From Streptococcus sp. LQJ-218 (GTDB lineage: Bacteria > Bacillota > Bacilli > Lactobacillales > Streptococcaceae): DNA of 64,000 bases. The stretch spans positions 61,861 to 125,860 of the forward strand of contig NZ_QQRU01000009.1 of the NCBI RefSeq assembly GCF_003428885.1, in the 5' to 3' direction. This document shows, piece after piece, positions 37,043 to 53,210 of this stretch (its first letter is position 1; each line of letters opens with the position of its first letter). The position numbers and the translations under genes are program-made. The notes beneath the pieces are model-generated. The model did not search any database and was not told the origin of the DNA. It worked only from the letters and a program-made list of their open reading frames with translations.

Positions 37043-40000
37043 TAATTCTTTTTCCCTTTTTTTACAAACACGGCAGAAAGAACTAGTCCAAGAGCACCTA
37101 ATAAGGCTAAAGTAGCTGATTCTTCTCCACCTGTTGCTGGAAGTTTATCTTTAACTATAGCAACCGATGTTTGTGCTTGTTCTCGTTTTTGTGCTTGATC
37201 TGTTTTCACTGATGCACTTGCAAATTCATCGGACTTTTCAACAGTAGTTTCAACATCACTATTGCCACTGCTCATCTTATCTCCATCAATGTTATCAGCC
37301 GAATCTTTCAAGTTTTCTTCTGTTGGAGTTGCTTGATGGCTTGCTGTTTCTTTATATTCTGGGACTTCTACTACTGGGGCTGCTTCTTCACCTGCTGTAC
37401 CAATAGCTCCTGTGTATTCTGGAACTTCATGAACAGCTGCCTCGACTGCGTTAACGTCACCCTTGAATTCTGGGACTGCTACTACTGGAGCTGCTTCATC
37501 TCCTGCTGTGCCAATAGTTTCAGTGTACTCTGGAACTTCATGAACAGCTGCTTCGACACCATTTACTCCACCGGTAAATTCTGGAACTTCTACTATTGGT
37601 GCTGCTTCTTCACCCTTACTTGTAGTTGGAGCTGGTTTCTCTGGTTCTTCCGGAAGTTCTTGGTGGAATGTAGTCATTTCGTAGAACTCTGGTCTGCCAC
37701 CTTCCCAAACAAGTTTGACATCCAATAATGGAGACTTATCTCTGACAGCAAATGTTTGGAAGCTTGAGGTAATTTCACCTAGTTCTGACCAAGCATCTGC
37801 TTTATCTTCTTTCAGAGTACGAGCAAGCACACGAGCTTTCACTCCTTGAGGAAGACTTGAAACAAGTCGGATATGGTTAGCATCTGTCGTTTCTGACAAG
37901 TGGTAGACAAGCTCACCTTGTTCTTTCTCAGCCTTGTAGCTTGTCAAGACTTTACCATCAACAATATTAGTGTAAAGGTTGCCTTGGCTTTCACCGCTGT
38001 TTCCTTCTACCGTTGGGTCATTGATTGGTTTCACGAATTCACCATCATTAATAACCAACTCAGTGAAGCCTACAAAACGAGCATCATAGTCTGCTGTAAA
38101 TAGAACACGGAGATAGTTGGCTTTAACTGGGCTTGAAAGTTCACCCTCGATATAGCGATTTCCTGGCATCTTAGAATCATGTGTCCAGCCATCGGTCAAG
38201 GAATCATCACGTGTTTCATTAGCAAGGCCGTCACCAACTGTCACAACATCGGTCCAAGTCTTGCCATCTTGACTGACTTGAATCTTACCATCACGAAGAT
38301 AGTTTTGAGTGCCGTCTTGGACGTAAGCTCTAATCTTCTTGATGTCGCGTTCGCTACCAAGTTTCAAGGTGATATGACCATCTTTACGAGCATAGTCTGA
38401 AAACTCTACAAAGTTATTGTAAACACCATCAAACAACTGATCCAAGTTCTTGATCTTACGAACATCATTTCTACCGTATGTTGGGTGAATTCCCATTGAT
38501 GTAGAATCAAGTGTTGTTGGTTGAACTTCTTTTGTTTTAACAAGTAGAGATGTTGCTGTCACTGCTTGTTCTTGATCAGTCTTATTAACCAGACGAACAT
38601 AACGTACCAAGGACTTATCAGTCACTTGATCAGCTGGATACCATTCTAGGGCGTTTGGAGAGAATTCCAAGTTGAGGGATGGATTTTCAATACCAAGTGC
38701 TTGAATGCTTTCAGCTTGGTGAAGACGATCAAGTTTCATACCCAAGTAGCTATTAGCTGGAAGCTTAGTTCCGCTTGGAATTTGCATGTCATAACGGCCT
38801 AGGCTATCATAAACTGGAGTTGACTTCAAGCTTTCAACATTGGTATCAGTCAATTCGCTATTGCCTGCACGGGTTTCAACTGAGAAGTCAGCGATACGCC
38901 ACCATAGGTTGATGTTCTTGGTATTGCGAACACGGACGTAGCGAGCTGAAATTGGAGTTTCGATTTCTTTAGTTTGTTCACCAGTCAAGCGATCCAACTC
39001 TTGCCATGAGCTACCATCTGCAGAATATTCAATAACACCTTCTGCTAATTTGTCTCCTGATCCTTGAACGAGACGAACCTTGGTCACAGGTTTGACTTCA
39101 CCCAAGTCAAGTTGTACCCAACCATTGACTGGAGTTGTGTCTGTTCTATCAGCATTTGCAAGCATGGCTTCAGTATTATCACGTCCATCTGTAATCTGAG
39201 CAACTGTTGTGTTGTACTTGTACATAAGATTTGGACTGATTGTCACAGTAGCTGTCTGTTTAGCACGAGTAACTTCAACAGGGCGGTTAACAGCAATTTC
39301 TCTTACCGCAAACCAAGTGTTTCCACGATCTGAAGTTGCAATCATGCGAACAGCTTTAGCGTTGATGTTGAGATTTTCAAATTTAAGCAGAGGCTCATTA
39401 CCAGTGTAACTTGGTTCTGAAAGGGTTACCCACTCATCATTTTCATTGAGGTACTCAACCTTAGCATTGTTAAAGGTATCGCGTGGATTTGCTTGAGTTC
39501 CCATTGCAAATGTCAAGTTTTGAATTGGAACAGCTTTATTAAATTTCAAACCAATATAGTCACCAGTTTGGATGCTGTTTGGTGATTTGATAAGGGCATG
39601 TGTTCCTAAATCTCCATCAGTCACTTCAGCAAGTCCACCTTCTACACCTGTACGGTTAGTGATAAAGGTACTAATGACTTGATCAGGATGCAAGGCTTTT
39701 TGAACTTCTGTTGCAAGGATTTCACGAAGGCCAAGCAAGAATGGACGGATATGTTGAACACCCAACTCAGCTCTTTCATCATGGTCTACATAGTGGAAGG
39801 TATAAGTTTGTGATTGTTCGTAGAGTTTCAAGCCCTTATAGTAACTATCCCAAAGTTTTGCAGAATCGTTCTTTTCGATAGCTTCTGTACCATCAAGAAG
39901 AGCACTCAAGGCGTCCATTTGGTCAATAGTATTATCCAACCAGTAGTGGATTTGAGCACGCATCTTTTCATCACCAGATGCTTTATAAAGTTGTGCTGCA

Positions 40001-43000
40001 GCTTTTAGTTTAGCAAATTCTGCACGCAATTCTTGACGCTCTGCATTGACATCTTGACCAGCTTTCAACTTAGACATGAAGGCTGCCAATTTCGGTGCAA
40101 GTTCAACAGACTCTTCCAATTTCACAACACGACCATCCATGTTTTGGTTGATCATATGTTTACCAAGCTCACGGAAGGCAACTGATGCTTCGCTATCTGT
40201 AAACTTACCGTTTTCAACAAAGTTGAAGGCGATATCATTTACTTTCTTAGCTTCTTCTTCAGATTTCCATTGTTTCCATGCATATTGAGCTGCAGAGAAG
40301 AGGGCAATCTTAGAAGGCTCAGATTGTTGCATTGGGTTCAACATGATACCTGATAGGAGACTAGGGTCTACATTCGGATGGAGGAATTTCTCACCACCAC
40401 CTAAGATTAAGTGTTGTTTAGAGTTATCTGTAACAGGCCAATTGACCCATAGAGAAACTGGTCGGTAGGTCTTACCACCTGCAGTCAGGTTGTTCTTAAG
40501 GTTAGAGAGGAAGCTTTCGGATACTTCACCCCAGATCTTACCACCAGTAAGGGTCATAGAGGTTGAAGTTGGAAGATTTTCATTGAGTGCTTTCAACTCA
40601 TCTTCACGGCCATTACCCCAATATTGACCTGGGACAAAGATCATTTCCTTACGAAGACCAACATAAGTTGCTTGTTTTTCAGTCAACCAGTCTGTCATGT
40701 CCTTCATCAAGCGGTTGTAGCTATTGTAACCACCAACTGGACTTGGAGCATCATCGGCTAGAATACCGAACTCACGAACACCGACATCCATCAATTGAGT
40801 TAATTTAGCCTTAATGGCTTCCAAATCTTGTTGGTAATCAGCATCGTTGCCAAAACGGATACGGTTGTTCATGAATGGGTGGATGGTCCAAACATAGCGA
40901 GTCTTGTTTTGGTTTCCGACACGCGCCAATTCACGGATTTCAGCTAATTTTTCTTCTGGATAAAGTTCACGCCATTTCTTGTTGTGGTATGGATCGTCTT
41001 TTGGTGCAAAGAAGTATTGAGTCAACTTCAAGTCACCACCATAGCGCATCAATTCAGCACGATCAGCATTGCTCCATGGATTTCCATAGTAACCTTCGAT
41101 AAAACCACGATTCTTAATTTCAGCGTAGTCTTCAACAGTTACATTACGTAAAACTGGAGCTTCACTTTCATTAAGCATGTGTTTAAGAGTCGTCAATCCA
41201 TAGAAGACAGCATCTGTATCTTTACCGACGATAGAGATTGTATTGTTCTTGATTGACAAAGCATAAGCATCAATCTTGTCAAATAATCCTTGAGAAATTC
41301 CTGACACTTCTTTTTCAGCCTGTGAATGTTGACCATGAACACCAAGATAGATATTTGTTGCACCTGCTACAGGTGTTTGGCTGCTTGTGTATGAAATTTG
41401 ATGATCTTGTAGAACACTCTTCAAGCGGTTACGAGTATAGATATCTAACTGATCGCCCATAACAAGATTGACTTGTTTATGGAGTTTCGTAACGCCTTCA
41501 CCATAAGTTACTTTTTGTGGTGTTGGGAATACCTTGTACTCTTTCTTGAGGTAATCTTGACTTTGGGCTGCAGCAGCAACTGTCTCGTCGCTTGTAGGTT
41601 TCGTAGCTACAAAGCTATCAGCAAGTTCAGTTGTACCATCACCCACCTCTTCAACTCTTGGTTGTTCTGGAGTCACCGGTTTCTCTGGAGTCACTGGTTT
41701 TTCTGGAGCAACAGGTTCTTCTGCTTCGCTATCAGAAAGTGGCTTGAGTAGTTGAATTTCTGCTGCACTACCAAATCCACCTACACCTGATAGAACTTTA
41801 AATTCTACCTTATTAGTTTCAACTGCTGCAAAATTAACAGTTTTTTCTTTAGTATTATTATCCCAAGTTCCTGAAGCAACTTTAACCATTTGACCATCTT
41901 TTTGAGCATAGATTTCATAAGAGGTCACGACTCCGTTACCACCACCTGGACGTGGAAGATAAGTCAAACCATTGACTTTTTCAGGAGCGTTCAAATTCAT
42001 AGCAACGGTATAAGGAGCACGGTCTCCAGTCCATTTTGAATGCCAGAAGGTGTTCGGATCATTGTCGAAAGCTTTTTCTACTGGTCCTTCAGTCTCTGTT
42101 CCTGGTGTTTCCTGACTAGTTGCAGAAACTGTGAAGTGATCTGTTGGGATTAAACGTGGGTTTACAAATGCTTCATTCGACAACTCTGTACTATGCAAGA
42201 TTCCTTGGAAGCCACCGATTGTTTCAAGTGGAAGTACCAAGCTATTGTGAGCCAAGCGAGGATGAGCTGGATTTGCAATACGCTCAACCTTTTCACCGTC
42301 TACATAAACTTCTGTTTTTTGTGGTTTCGTAACAACAGAGATTTGATAACGTTTATTCTTTTCAAGTTTCTTATTAAATTGAATATGGAATTGTTCAAAT
42401 TTATAAGCAAGATAGCCATCCTTGTCCGCAAGATAAAGTTGGTTGTCCCCACTTGTAGAGAATACTTGCTCTCCATCACCTATAACAGTTACATCCAATT
42501 TCAAGACATGACTTGGACCAACATCACCAACAAGACCTTCGATAGTGCTATCTTTTTCAAAATTCAATCCTGCTTCTGTTTTCTTCACATTTTTAGCAAG
42601 ATATCCCTTGATTGTTTCTGCTTTAATTGTGAAGAGGTCGCTTTCTTCTACTGTCTTTTCTGGATTTGAACGTGGTGCATAAACACTTGCTGGTTGGATA
42701 CGGTCTGCATAGGTCTTAGCTGCACGATCTGAACCCCAAGTGCGTTCTGCAGTTGATTGCATACTCTTGAAGAAGCGTTTAAAGATATCGTAAGAAGTAA
42801 GTCCAGTTTCATGGAGGTCAATGTTGTCATTCCAGACTGCATGACCACCACCAAGGATATTTGGATTAGAGGCTTCTAGGCGTGGTCCTCCACCTGTTGA
42901 GAAGTCATTTGGTGTCCAGCGGTTGTATTGAGTTTCATAGTTTGCATAATCCCCATAACCACCTTGGCTATTGCTTCCACTTGGAACACTATAGGTTGGA

Positions 43001-45345
43001 ATATCTGTGATATTGATAATCTTAGCACCCTGAGCAATTGCTGCCTGTGGACGTTGCCAACCAATACTCCAGATATCAACTTCTACATCTTTCCAATCAA
43101 CAGGTGTAGTTCCTTTTTTGGCAGAGAGTGAACCCCAAATACGTGGTGTTAAGCCTTTGCCTTTGATGTACTGGATCATATCATTGATATAGCGACGATA
43201 GCTTTCTGGACTTCCATAGTACTCATCTGTACCGATATGAACAGTAGAAACGCCATGGAGCGGTGCATCTTCGCCATCGAGTAATTTATCATAGACTGAT
43301 TTGACAAAAGCGAGCGTTTCTTCGTACTTGTTATCCAAGTCCAACATAGCTACACGTTCTACATTGTGTTTTCTCGCACTAAGTTGACCCTTGTACATCA
43401 AGTCTGGACGGACCTTAACAAATGAAAGGGCGTGACCTGGTGTGTCAATTTCAGGAACAAGGTTGATATGCAAAGCTTTTGCCAACTTGATGATTTCTTG
43501 CATTTCTTCCTTAGTGTAATGCTCTTTTGATGTTAATTTTTCACCATTTTTACCGACAACATCAGTCTCTACACGGAAACCTGTCTTAGCATTTTTAAGA
43601 ACATAATCCAGTTCCTCTTGAGGAGTAAGATTTTTCCCTGCTAAATGATCTTTTAAGAAGATATAGTTGTCATTCAAGTGCAACTGTAGATCGTTCATCT
43701 TGTAGTAGGCCATGTTGAGCATGATATCTACAAGCGTATCATAAGGAATAAACTTACGGCCTGTATCTAGCATAAAGCCACGATGGCTAAAGCTTGGGAA
43801 GTCACGGATTTCACCGTTCTGTAAGTCTTTTTCTCCCATCTGAAGGAGAGTACGGGTTGCATAGAAGGCACCTGCATTGGTTGCAGCTTCTACAGTGATA
43901 ACACCATCTTTAACAATGATACCATAGCCTTCTTTACCATAACCCTTGTCTTCAACCTTCTTAAATTCAATCCGTTTTTGAGCTGTTTGATCACCTGTAG
44001 CGATTTCTAACCCACGACTCTCAAGGTCAGTCTGATAGAATTTAGCTTCTTGACCAAATCCAGAATCTCCGACTGAAATAACAGTATCAGCTGTAATAGA
44101 AGTTTTGCCTTCAGTTCCATACCATTGTTGAACTGCTGGAGCAACTGCTGGTTTTGTGCCAACGCCTTCGTCTGTATGCAAGCCTTTAATGACTACTTCA
44201 AATTCTTTTGTGAAGGTATGAGTATCCTTGACTTGTTGGACCATGACCTTAACAGTTTGATCTGTTAAGGGTTTATAGATTTTGTTATTAAGATCAACAA
44301 CTCCCTGTTTATTGCTACCAATCAAGCTGACTTGACCTGGTAATTTAGGCAAGACAAGTGATTTCCCATCATCAGCAACTGTTAGTTCTGTAACTTGGTG
44401 AATGTCTGTCGGTTTGCTGGCATCAGGGATATTTGAATAAGCGCGAATCTCTTGGACACCAACATTTTTCCAGTTCATATTACCAGCTTGATAGTCTGTG
44501 ATTTCAAGTTTAAGGTACTTAGCATGGATAGCTTCTTTTAAGTCAACTTTTTCATCAAGTACAGGTGTTCCTGTTCTTTGATGAGCCAACTTCCATTCTT
44601 TGTTACCTGAACCATTTACATCATCTTGCCCAGCGTAGTAGAGATTCCAAGATTTGATATTTGGATCGTTTTGTTGACCACGAAGACGGCGGTCCCAATC
44701 AATCTCCACATGCTTAATCACTGTTGTCTTTTCAAGTGTAAATTCGATTGTTGGTTTCTCAACATTTTGGTCAGTAGCCCAGCGAGTGTCAGGTTTCCCG
44801 TCAATCGCCTTTTCTGCTGTGTATTGTGTGTTGGCTTCATGGTTTGAAGCTGTTGCAGTCGCCTTTTCTAGATGATTGACATCTGGTGTATCTACTACAT
44901 CTTTAGTCGCAGGACTTGCAGCTGGTTTCGCCTCAGAAGCTACTTCCTCTTTTGGAGTTGTAGCTGGTTGTGAAGCCACTTCTTCATTAGGAGTAGGAGT
45001 ATCAGCTGGTTTTGATGTTGCTTCTTCCTTAGGAACTGGAGTTTCAGCTGGTTTTAGTGTAGTTGTTTCAGCTACAGTTGCTTCAGTTTCTGACGCTGCA
45101 GGTTGATCATCTACAGTTCCAGCACTCGCTTCTACTTTTTCAATAGCTGCTGCTATATCTGCTGGCAGTTTATCCAGAGGCTGAGGATGTATTATTGTTC
45201 CTTCTGTCTCAGCAATTCCTTCTGTTTCAGCAGCTTGAACCATACCAGCTCCAAAGATACTGGCACCAATCATAACAGAAGCTGCGCCGATTGTAAATTT
45301 ACGTATACTATAATGACACCGTTTCTCAAAAAAATGTTTTCCCAT
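37042..45345 (-). CDS. Cell-wall-anchored dual glycosidase (GH20 + GH84) with multiple carbohydrate-binding modules
   Basis: A 2767-aa surface enzyme. A YSIRK-type signal peptide (residues 12-38) is followed by a Pro/Glu/Thr stalk, then an F5/8-type module (about 160-305). A GH20 domain (about 405-885) has the catalytic Asp-Glu pair in VHIGTDEYY (707-708) and 'IWSIGW' near 758; its sequence recalls lacto-N-biosidases. A LamG-like region and a second F5/8 module (about 1070-1200) follow. A GH84 domain (about 1268-1700) has GFIEGYYG at 1414-1421 and the Asp-Asp pair in LADDA (1531-1532). Then at least three more F5/8-like modules, 17-residue repeats and the sortase signal LPATG (2735-2739). It should strip beta-linked GlcNAc or lacto-N-biose from host glycans at the cell surface. 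cre-like site upstream. Confidence 0.92.
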   Translation of the reverse strand: MGKHFFEKRCHYSIRKFTIGAASVMIGASIFGAGMVQAAETEGIAETEGTIIHPQPLDKLPADIAAAIEKVEASAGTVDDQPAASETEATVAETTTLKPAETPVPKEEATSKPADTPTPNEEVASQPATTPKEEVASEAKPAASPATKDVVDTPDVNHLEKATATASNHEANTQYTAEKAIDGKPDTRWATDQNVEKPTIEFTLEKTTVIKHVEIDWDRRLRGQQNDPNIKSWNLYYAGQDDVNGSGNKEWKLAHQRTGTPVLDEKVDLKEAIHAKYLKLEITDYQAGNMNWKNVGVQEIRAYSNIPDASKPTDIHQVTELTVADDGKSLVLPKLPGQVSLIGSNKQGVVDLNNKIYKPLTDQTVKVMVQQVKDTHTFTKEFEVVIKGLHTDEGVGTKPAVAPAVQQWYGTEGKTSITADTVISVGDSGFGQEAKFYQTDLESRGLEIATGDQTAQKRIEFKKVEDKGYGKEGYGIIVKDGVITVEAATNAGAFYATRTLLQMGEKDLQNGEIRDFPSFSHRGFMLDTGRKFIPYDTLVDIMLNMAYYKMNDLQLHLNDNYIFLKDHLAGKNLTPQEELDYVLKNAKTGFRVETDVVGKNGEKLTSKEHYTKEEMQEIIKLAKALHINLVPEIDTPGHALSFVKVRPDLMYKGQLSARKHNVERVAMLDLDNKYEETLAFVKSVYDKLLDGEDAPLHGVSTVHIGTDEYYGSPESYRRYINDMIQYIKGKGLTPRIWGSLSAKKGTTPVDWKDVEVDIWSIGWQRPQAAIAQGAKIINITDIPTYSVPSGSNSQGGYGDYANYETQYNRWTPNDFSTGGGPRLEASNPNILGGGHAVWNDNIDLHETGLTSYDIFKRFFKSMQSTAERTWGSDRAAKTYADRIQPASVYAPRSNPEKTVEESDLFTIKAETIKGYLAKNVKKTEAGLNFEKDSTIEGLVGDVGPSHVLKLDVTVIGDGEQVFSTSGDNQLYLADKDGYLAYKFEQFHIQFNKKLEKNKRYQISVVTKPQKTEVYVDGEKVERIANPAHPRLAHNSLVLPLETIGGFQGILHSTELSNEAFVNPRLIPTDHFTVSATSQETPGTETEGPVEKAFDNDPNTFWHSKWTGDRAPYTVAMNLNAPEKVNGLTYLPRPGGGNGVVTSYEIYAQKDGQMVKVASGTWDNNTKEKTVNFAAVETNKVEFKVLSGVGGFGSAAEIQLLKPLSDSEAEEPVAPEKPVTPEKPVTPEQPRVEEVGDGTTELADSFVATKPTSDETVAAAAQSQDYLKKEYKVFPTPQKVTYGEGVTKLHKQVNLVMGDQLDIYTRNRLKSVLQDHQISYTSSQTPVAGATNIYLGVHGQHSQAEKEVSGISQGLFDKIDAYALSIKNNTISIVGKDTDAVFYGLTTLKHMLNESEAPVLRNVTVEDYAEIKNRGFIEGYYGNPWSNADRAELMRYGGDLKLTQYFFAPKDDPYHNKKWRELYPEEKLAEIRELARVGNQNKTRYVWTIHPFMNNRIRFGNDADYQQDLEAIKAKLTQLMDVGVREFGILADDAPSPVGGYNSYNRLMKDMTDWLTEKQATYVGLRKEMIFVPGQYWGNGREDELKALNENLPTSTSMTLTGGKIWGEVSESFLSNLKNNLTAGGKTYRPVSLWVNWPVTDNSKQHLILGGGEKFLHPNVDPSLLSGIMLNPMQQSEPSKIALFSAAQYAWKQWKSEEEAKKVNDIAFNFVENGKFTDSEASVAFRELGKHMINQNMDGRVVKLEESVELAPKLAAFMSKLKAGQDVNAERQELRAEFAKLKAAAQLYKASGDEKMRAQIHYWLDNTIDQMDALSALLDGTEAIEKNDSAKLWDSYYKGLKLYEQSQTYTFHYVDHDERAELGVQHIRPFLLGLREILATEVQKALHPDQVISTFITNRTGVEGGLAEVTDGDLGTHALIKSPNSIQTGDYIGLKFNKAVPIQNLTFAMGTQANPRDTFNNAKVEYLNENDEWVTLSEPSYTGNEPLLKFENLNINAKAVRMIATSDRGNTWFAVREIAVNRPVEVTRAKQTATVTISPNLMYKYNTTVAQITDGRDNTEAMLANADRTDTTPVNGWVQLDLGEVKPVTKVRLVQGSGDKLAEGVIEYSADGSSWQELDRLTGEQTKEIETPISARYVRVRNTKNINLWWRIADFSVETRAGNSELTDTNVESLKSTPVYDSLGRYDMQIPSGTKLPANSYLGMKLDRLHQAESIQALGIENPSLNLEFSPNALEWYPADQVTDKSLVRYVRLVNKTDQEQAVTATSLLVKTKEVQPTTLDSTSMGIHPTYGRNDVRKIKNLDQLFDGVYNNFVEFSDYARKDGHITLKLGSERDIKKIRAYVQDGTQNYLRDGKIQVSQDGKTWTDVVTVGDGLANETRDDSLTDGWTHDSKMPGNRYIEGELSSPVKANYLRVLFTADYDARFVGFTELVINDGEFVKPINDPTVEGNSGESQGNLYTNIVDGKVLTSYKAEKEQGELVYHLSETTDANHIRLVSSLPQGVKARVLARTLKEDKADAWSELGEITSSFQTFAVRDKSPLLDVKLVWEGGRPEFYEMTTFHQELPEEPEKPAPTTSKGEEAAPIVEVPEFTGGVNGVEAAVHEVPEYTETIGTAGDEAAPVVAVPEFKGDVNAVEAAVHEVPEYTGAIGTAGEEAAPVVEVPEYKETASHQATPTEENLKDSADNIDGDKMSSGNSDVETTVEKSDEFASASVKTDQAQKREQAQTSVAIVKDKLPATGGEESATLALLGALGLVLSAVFVKKGKKN
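37346..37592 (-). repeat. 17-residue C-terminal repeats in the GH20/GH84 protein
   Basis: Coding repeat units of the type [17 protein letters not shown] alternating with VPEYTETIGTAG-like spacers, ahead of the sortase signal. The same unit occurs in the neighbouring GH101 protein, so the two share a wall-spanning segment. Confidence 0.85.
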
Positions 45346-45376
45346 TTTTCCTATTTCCTTTCATACGCCCACAATT

Positions 45377-45390
45377 AGTAAGCGCTCTCA
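45377..45390 (-). promoter_or_regulatory. Candidate cre (CcpA) site upstream of the GH20/GH84 gene
   Basis: The minus strand reads TGAGAGCGCTTACT, close to the cre consensus TGNAANCGNTNNCA (two differences), 32 bp upstream of the start codon. Confidence 0.55.
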
Positions 45391-45401
45391 TTTCTCTTTG
45401 G

Positions 45402-45430
45402 AAAAAGAGAGGACCTAGAGGGTCCTCTCT
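45402..45430 (-). terminator. Terminator after the protease-GH101 gene
   Basis: Perfect 10-bp stem AGAGAGGACC/GGTCCTCTCT (45406-45415 with 45421-45430, loop TAGAG) followed by five T residues on the minus strand, so the two giant genes are transcribed separately. Confidence 0.88.
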
Positions 45431-45500
45431 GGGTTTTCTTTTTCTCCACGACAATGAATGTGGAGTCTAAGTTCTCTTTTAATGAAAACTTTTTTAAATT

Positions 45501-52052
<6,552 letters not shown>

Positions 52053-52072
52053 CTAAATCCTTTCATTATATA

Positions 52073-52086
52073 CGTAAGCGTTTACA
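52073..52086 (-). promoter_or_regulatory. cre (CcpA) site upstream of the protease-GH101 gene
   Basis: The minus strand reads TGTAAACGCTTACG, one mismatch from the cre consensus TGNAANCGNTNNCA, 27 bp upstream of the start codon. Repression by CcpA in the presence of preferred sugars is expected. Confidence 0.75.
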
Positions 52087-52119
52087 TCCGCTGCTTAAAA
52101 AAATACTCCTTTCTGTCTA

Positions 52120-52165
52120 AAAAGTGTAACACTCACGTCATTAAATAAAAAATAATTACACTTTT
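52120..52165. repeat. Spaced inverted repeat in the GH101 upstream region
   Basis: AAAAGTGTAA (52120-52129) and TTACACTTTT (52156-52165) are a perfect 10-bp inverted repeat with 26 bp between. It lies 75-120 bp upstream of the gene and could bind a regulator. The rest of the gap 52047-52403 is AT-rich; apart from cre and the terminator nothing else is clear. Confidence 0.55.
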
Positions 52166-52277
52166 AATATAACAAATGATACGAAATAAAGCAATAGAAA
52201 AGATAGGAAATGACTAATTTTTTCTTTCAATCCTAGTAAAATTAAAGTACAAAATCTCCAAAATACTCTAAAAAAAT

Positions 52278-52324
52278 AAAATGCATATCATCAAATTTTT
52301 CAATATCTGATAATATGCATTTTT
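52278..52324 (-). terminator. Terminator after yaaA
   Basis: Stem AAAATGCATAT/ATATGCATTTT (52278-52288 with 52313-52323... one-base offset possible), with T runs on the minus strand, about 80 bp beyond the yaaA stop. Confidence 0.7.
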
Positions 52325-52403
52325 CTGATTTCAAAGACTTTTTAACCAACCTCATACGTTTTAAAAACGAAGAAATTGAGCCTCAATTTGAATTTTTCTC
52401 TTC

Positions 52404-53132
52404 TCAGACTTCCTTAACAAAAACTAATTCCTGTTGCTGTGACAAATCTTCTCGGTAGTTAAATCCTGCAAAGCTTAAGCGACGAGCTTCATCGACCGTC
52501 TGTACTTGATTTTCTATCAGGGCTGTCAGGAAAGCACCACGCGCTTTCTTGGAAATAGTTGAATGAATCTTCAGCTGACCTCCTCTATCCTCCATGAATT
52601 TAAAGGTTACCATTTTTTCTCTGATTTCCTTAGAAAATACAGCCTCAAACTCGGATGACAAGAGAGAGAAAATCACTTCTTCCTGCTTCACAGCTTCATC
52701 GTAGGCTGCCTTCCAATGGCTCTTCAAAGTCTTACCAGCGACCTTTAATTTCATCAAAAAATCCAAACGATGAGGGGGCATAGGTGCCAAGGCTGGGACG
52801 ACTCCGTACAAAGCCGAGGTGATGAAGACATGATTTTCAAGATAGGCTTGTTCCGCCTCGGTCAATTTATCTCGCTTGATATGGCGATACATGAGTCCGT
52901 CAAAAAGTTTCAGAGCTGGGTAGTGTTGAGCAGTTTGCCTTTTTAAAGCTTGGATATGTTGAAATTCTTCCGCCGCCTTATCGGCTGATACCTTGTAAAA
53001 ACTCTCCAATTGACTAGCAGAATAGAGAGCCAAGGCATCCAGAACGGCCTGACTTTCTGGTCTTAAAGGATTTGCCTCGATACTTGGCAAATCTGTGTTC
53101 ATTTCTTTTGCTGTTGGGATTAAAATTTTCAT
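52404..53132 (-). CDS. yaaA: Peroxide stress protein YaaA (UPF0246)
   Basis: A 242-aa member of the YaaA/DUF328 family, starting 'MKILIPTAKEMNTD' and containing 'LKLFDGLMYRHI' and 'SALYGVVPALAPMPPHRLDF' as in all members. The Escherichia coli protein lowers free iron and DNA damage during peroxide stress. Full length, cytoplasmic. Relevant in a hydrogen-peroxide-producing streptococcus. Confidence 0.93.
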   Translation of the reverse strand: MKILIPTAKEMNTDLPSIEANPLRPESQAVLDALALYSASQLESFYKVSADKAAEEFQHIQALKRQTAQHYPALKLFDGLMYRHIKRDKLTEAEQAYLENHVFITSALYGVVPALAPMPPHRLDFLMKLKVAGKTLKSHWKAAYDEAVKQEEVIFSLLSSEFEAVFSKEIREKMVTFKFMEDRGGQLKIHSTISKKARGAFLTALIENQVQTVDEARRLSFAGFNYREDLSQQQELVFVKEV

Positions 53133-53179
53133 ATTGATAGTGTAGCATATTTTTTAGCCACAACCAAGAAATTCATTTG

Positions 53180-53204
53180 AAAAACCTCGGTTTGACCGAG
53201 GTTT
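53180..53204 (-). terminator. Terminator after the 54-aa membrane protein
   Basis: Stem AAACCTCGG/CCGAGGTTT (53182-53190 with 53196-53204, loop TTTGA), then T-rich on the minus strand, 7 bp past the stop. Confidence 0.85.
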
Positions 53205-53210
53205 CTCTAT

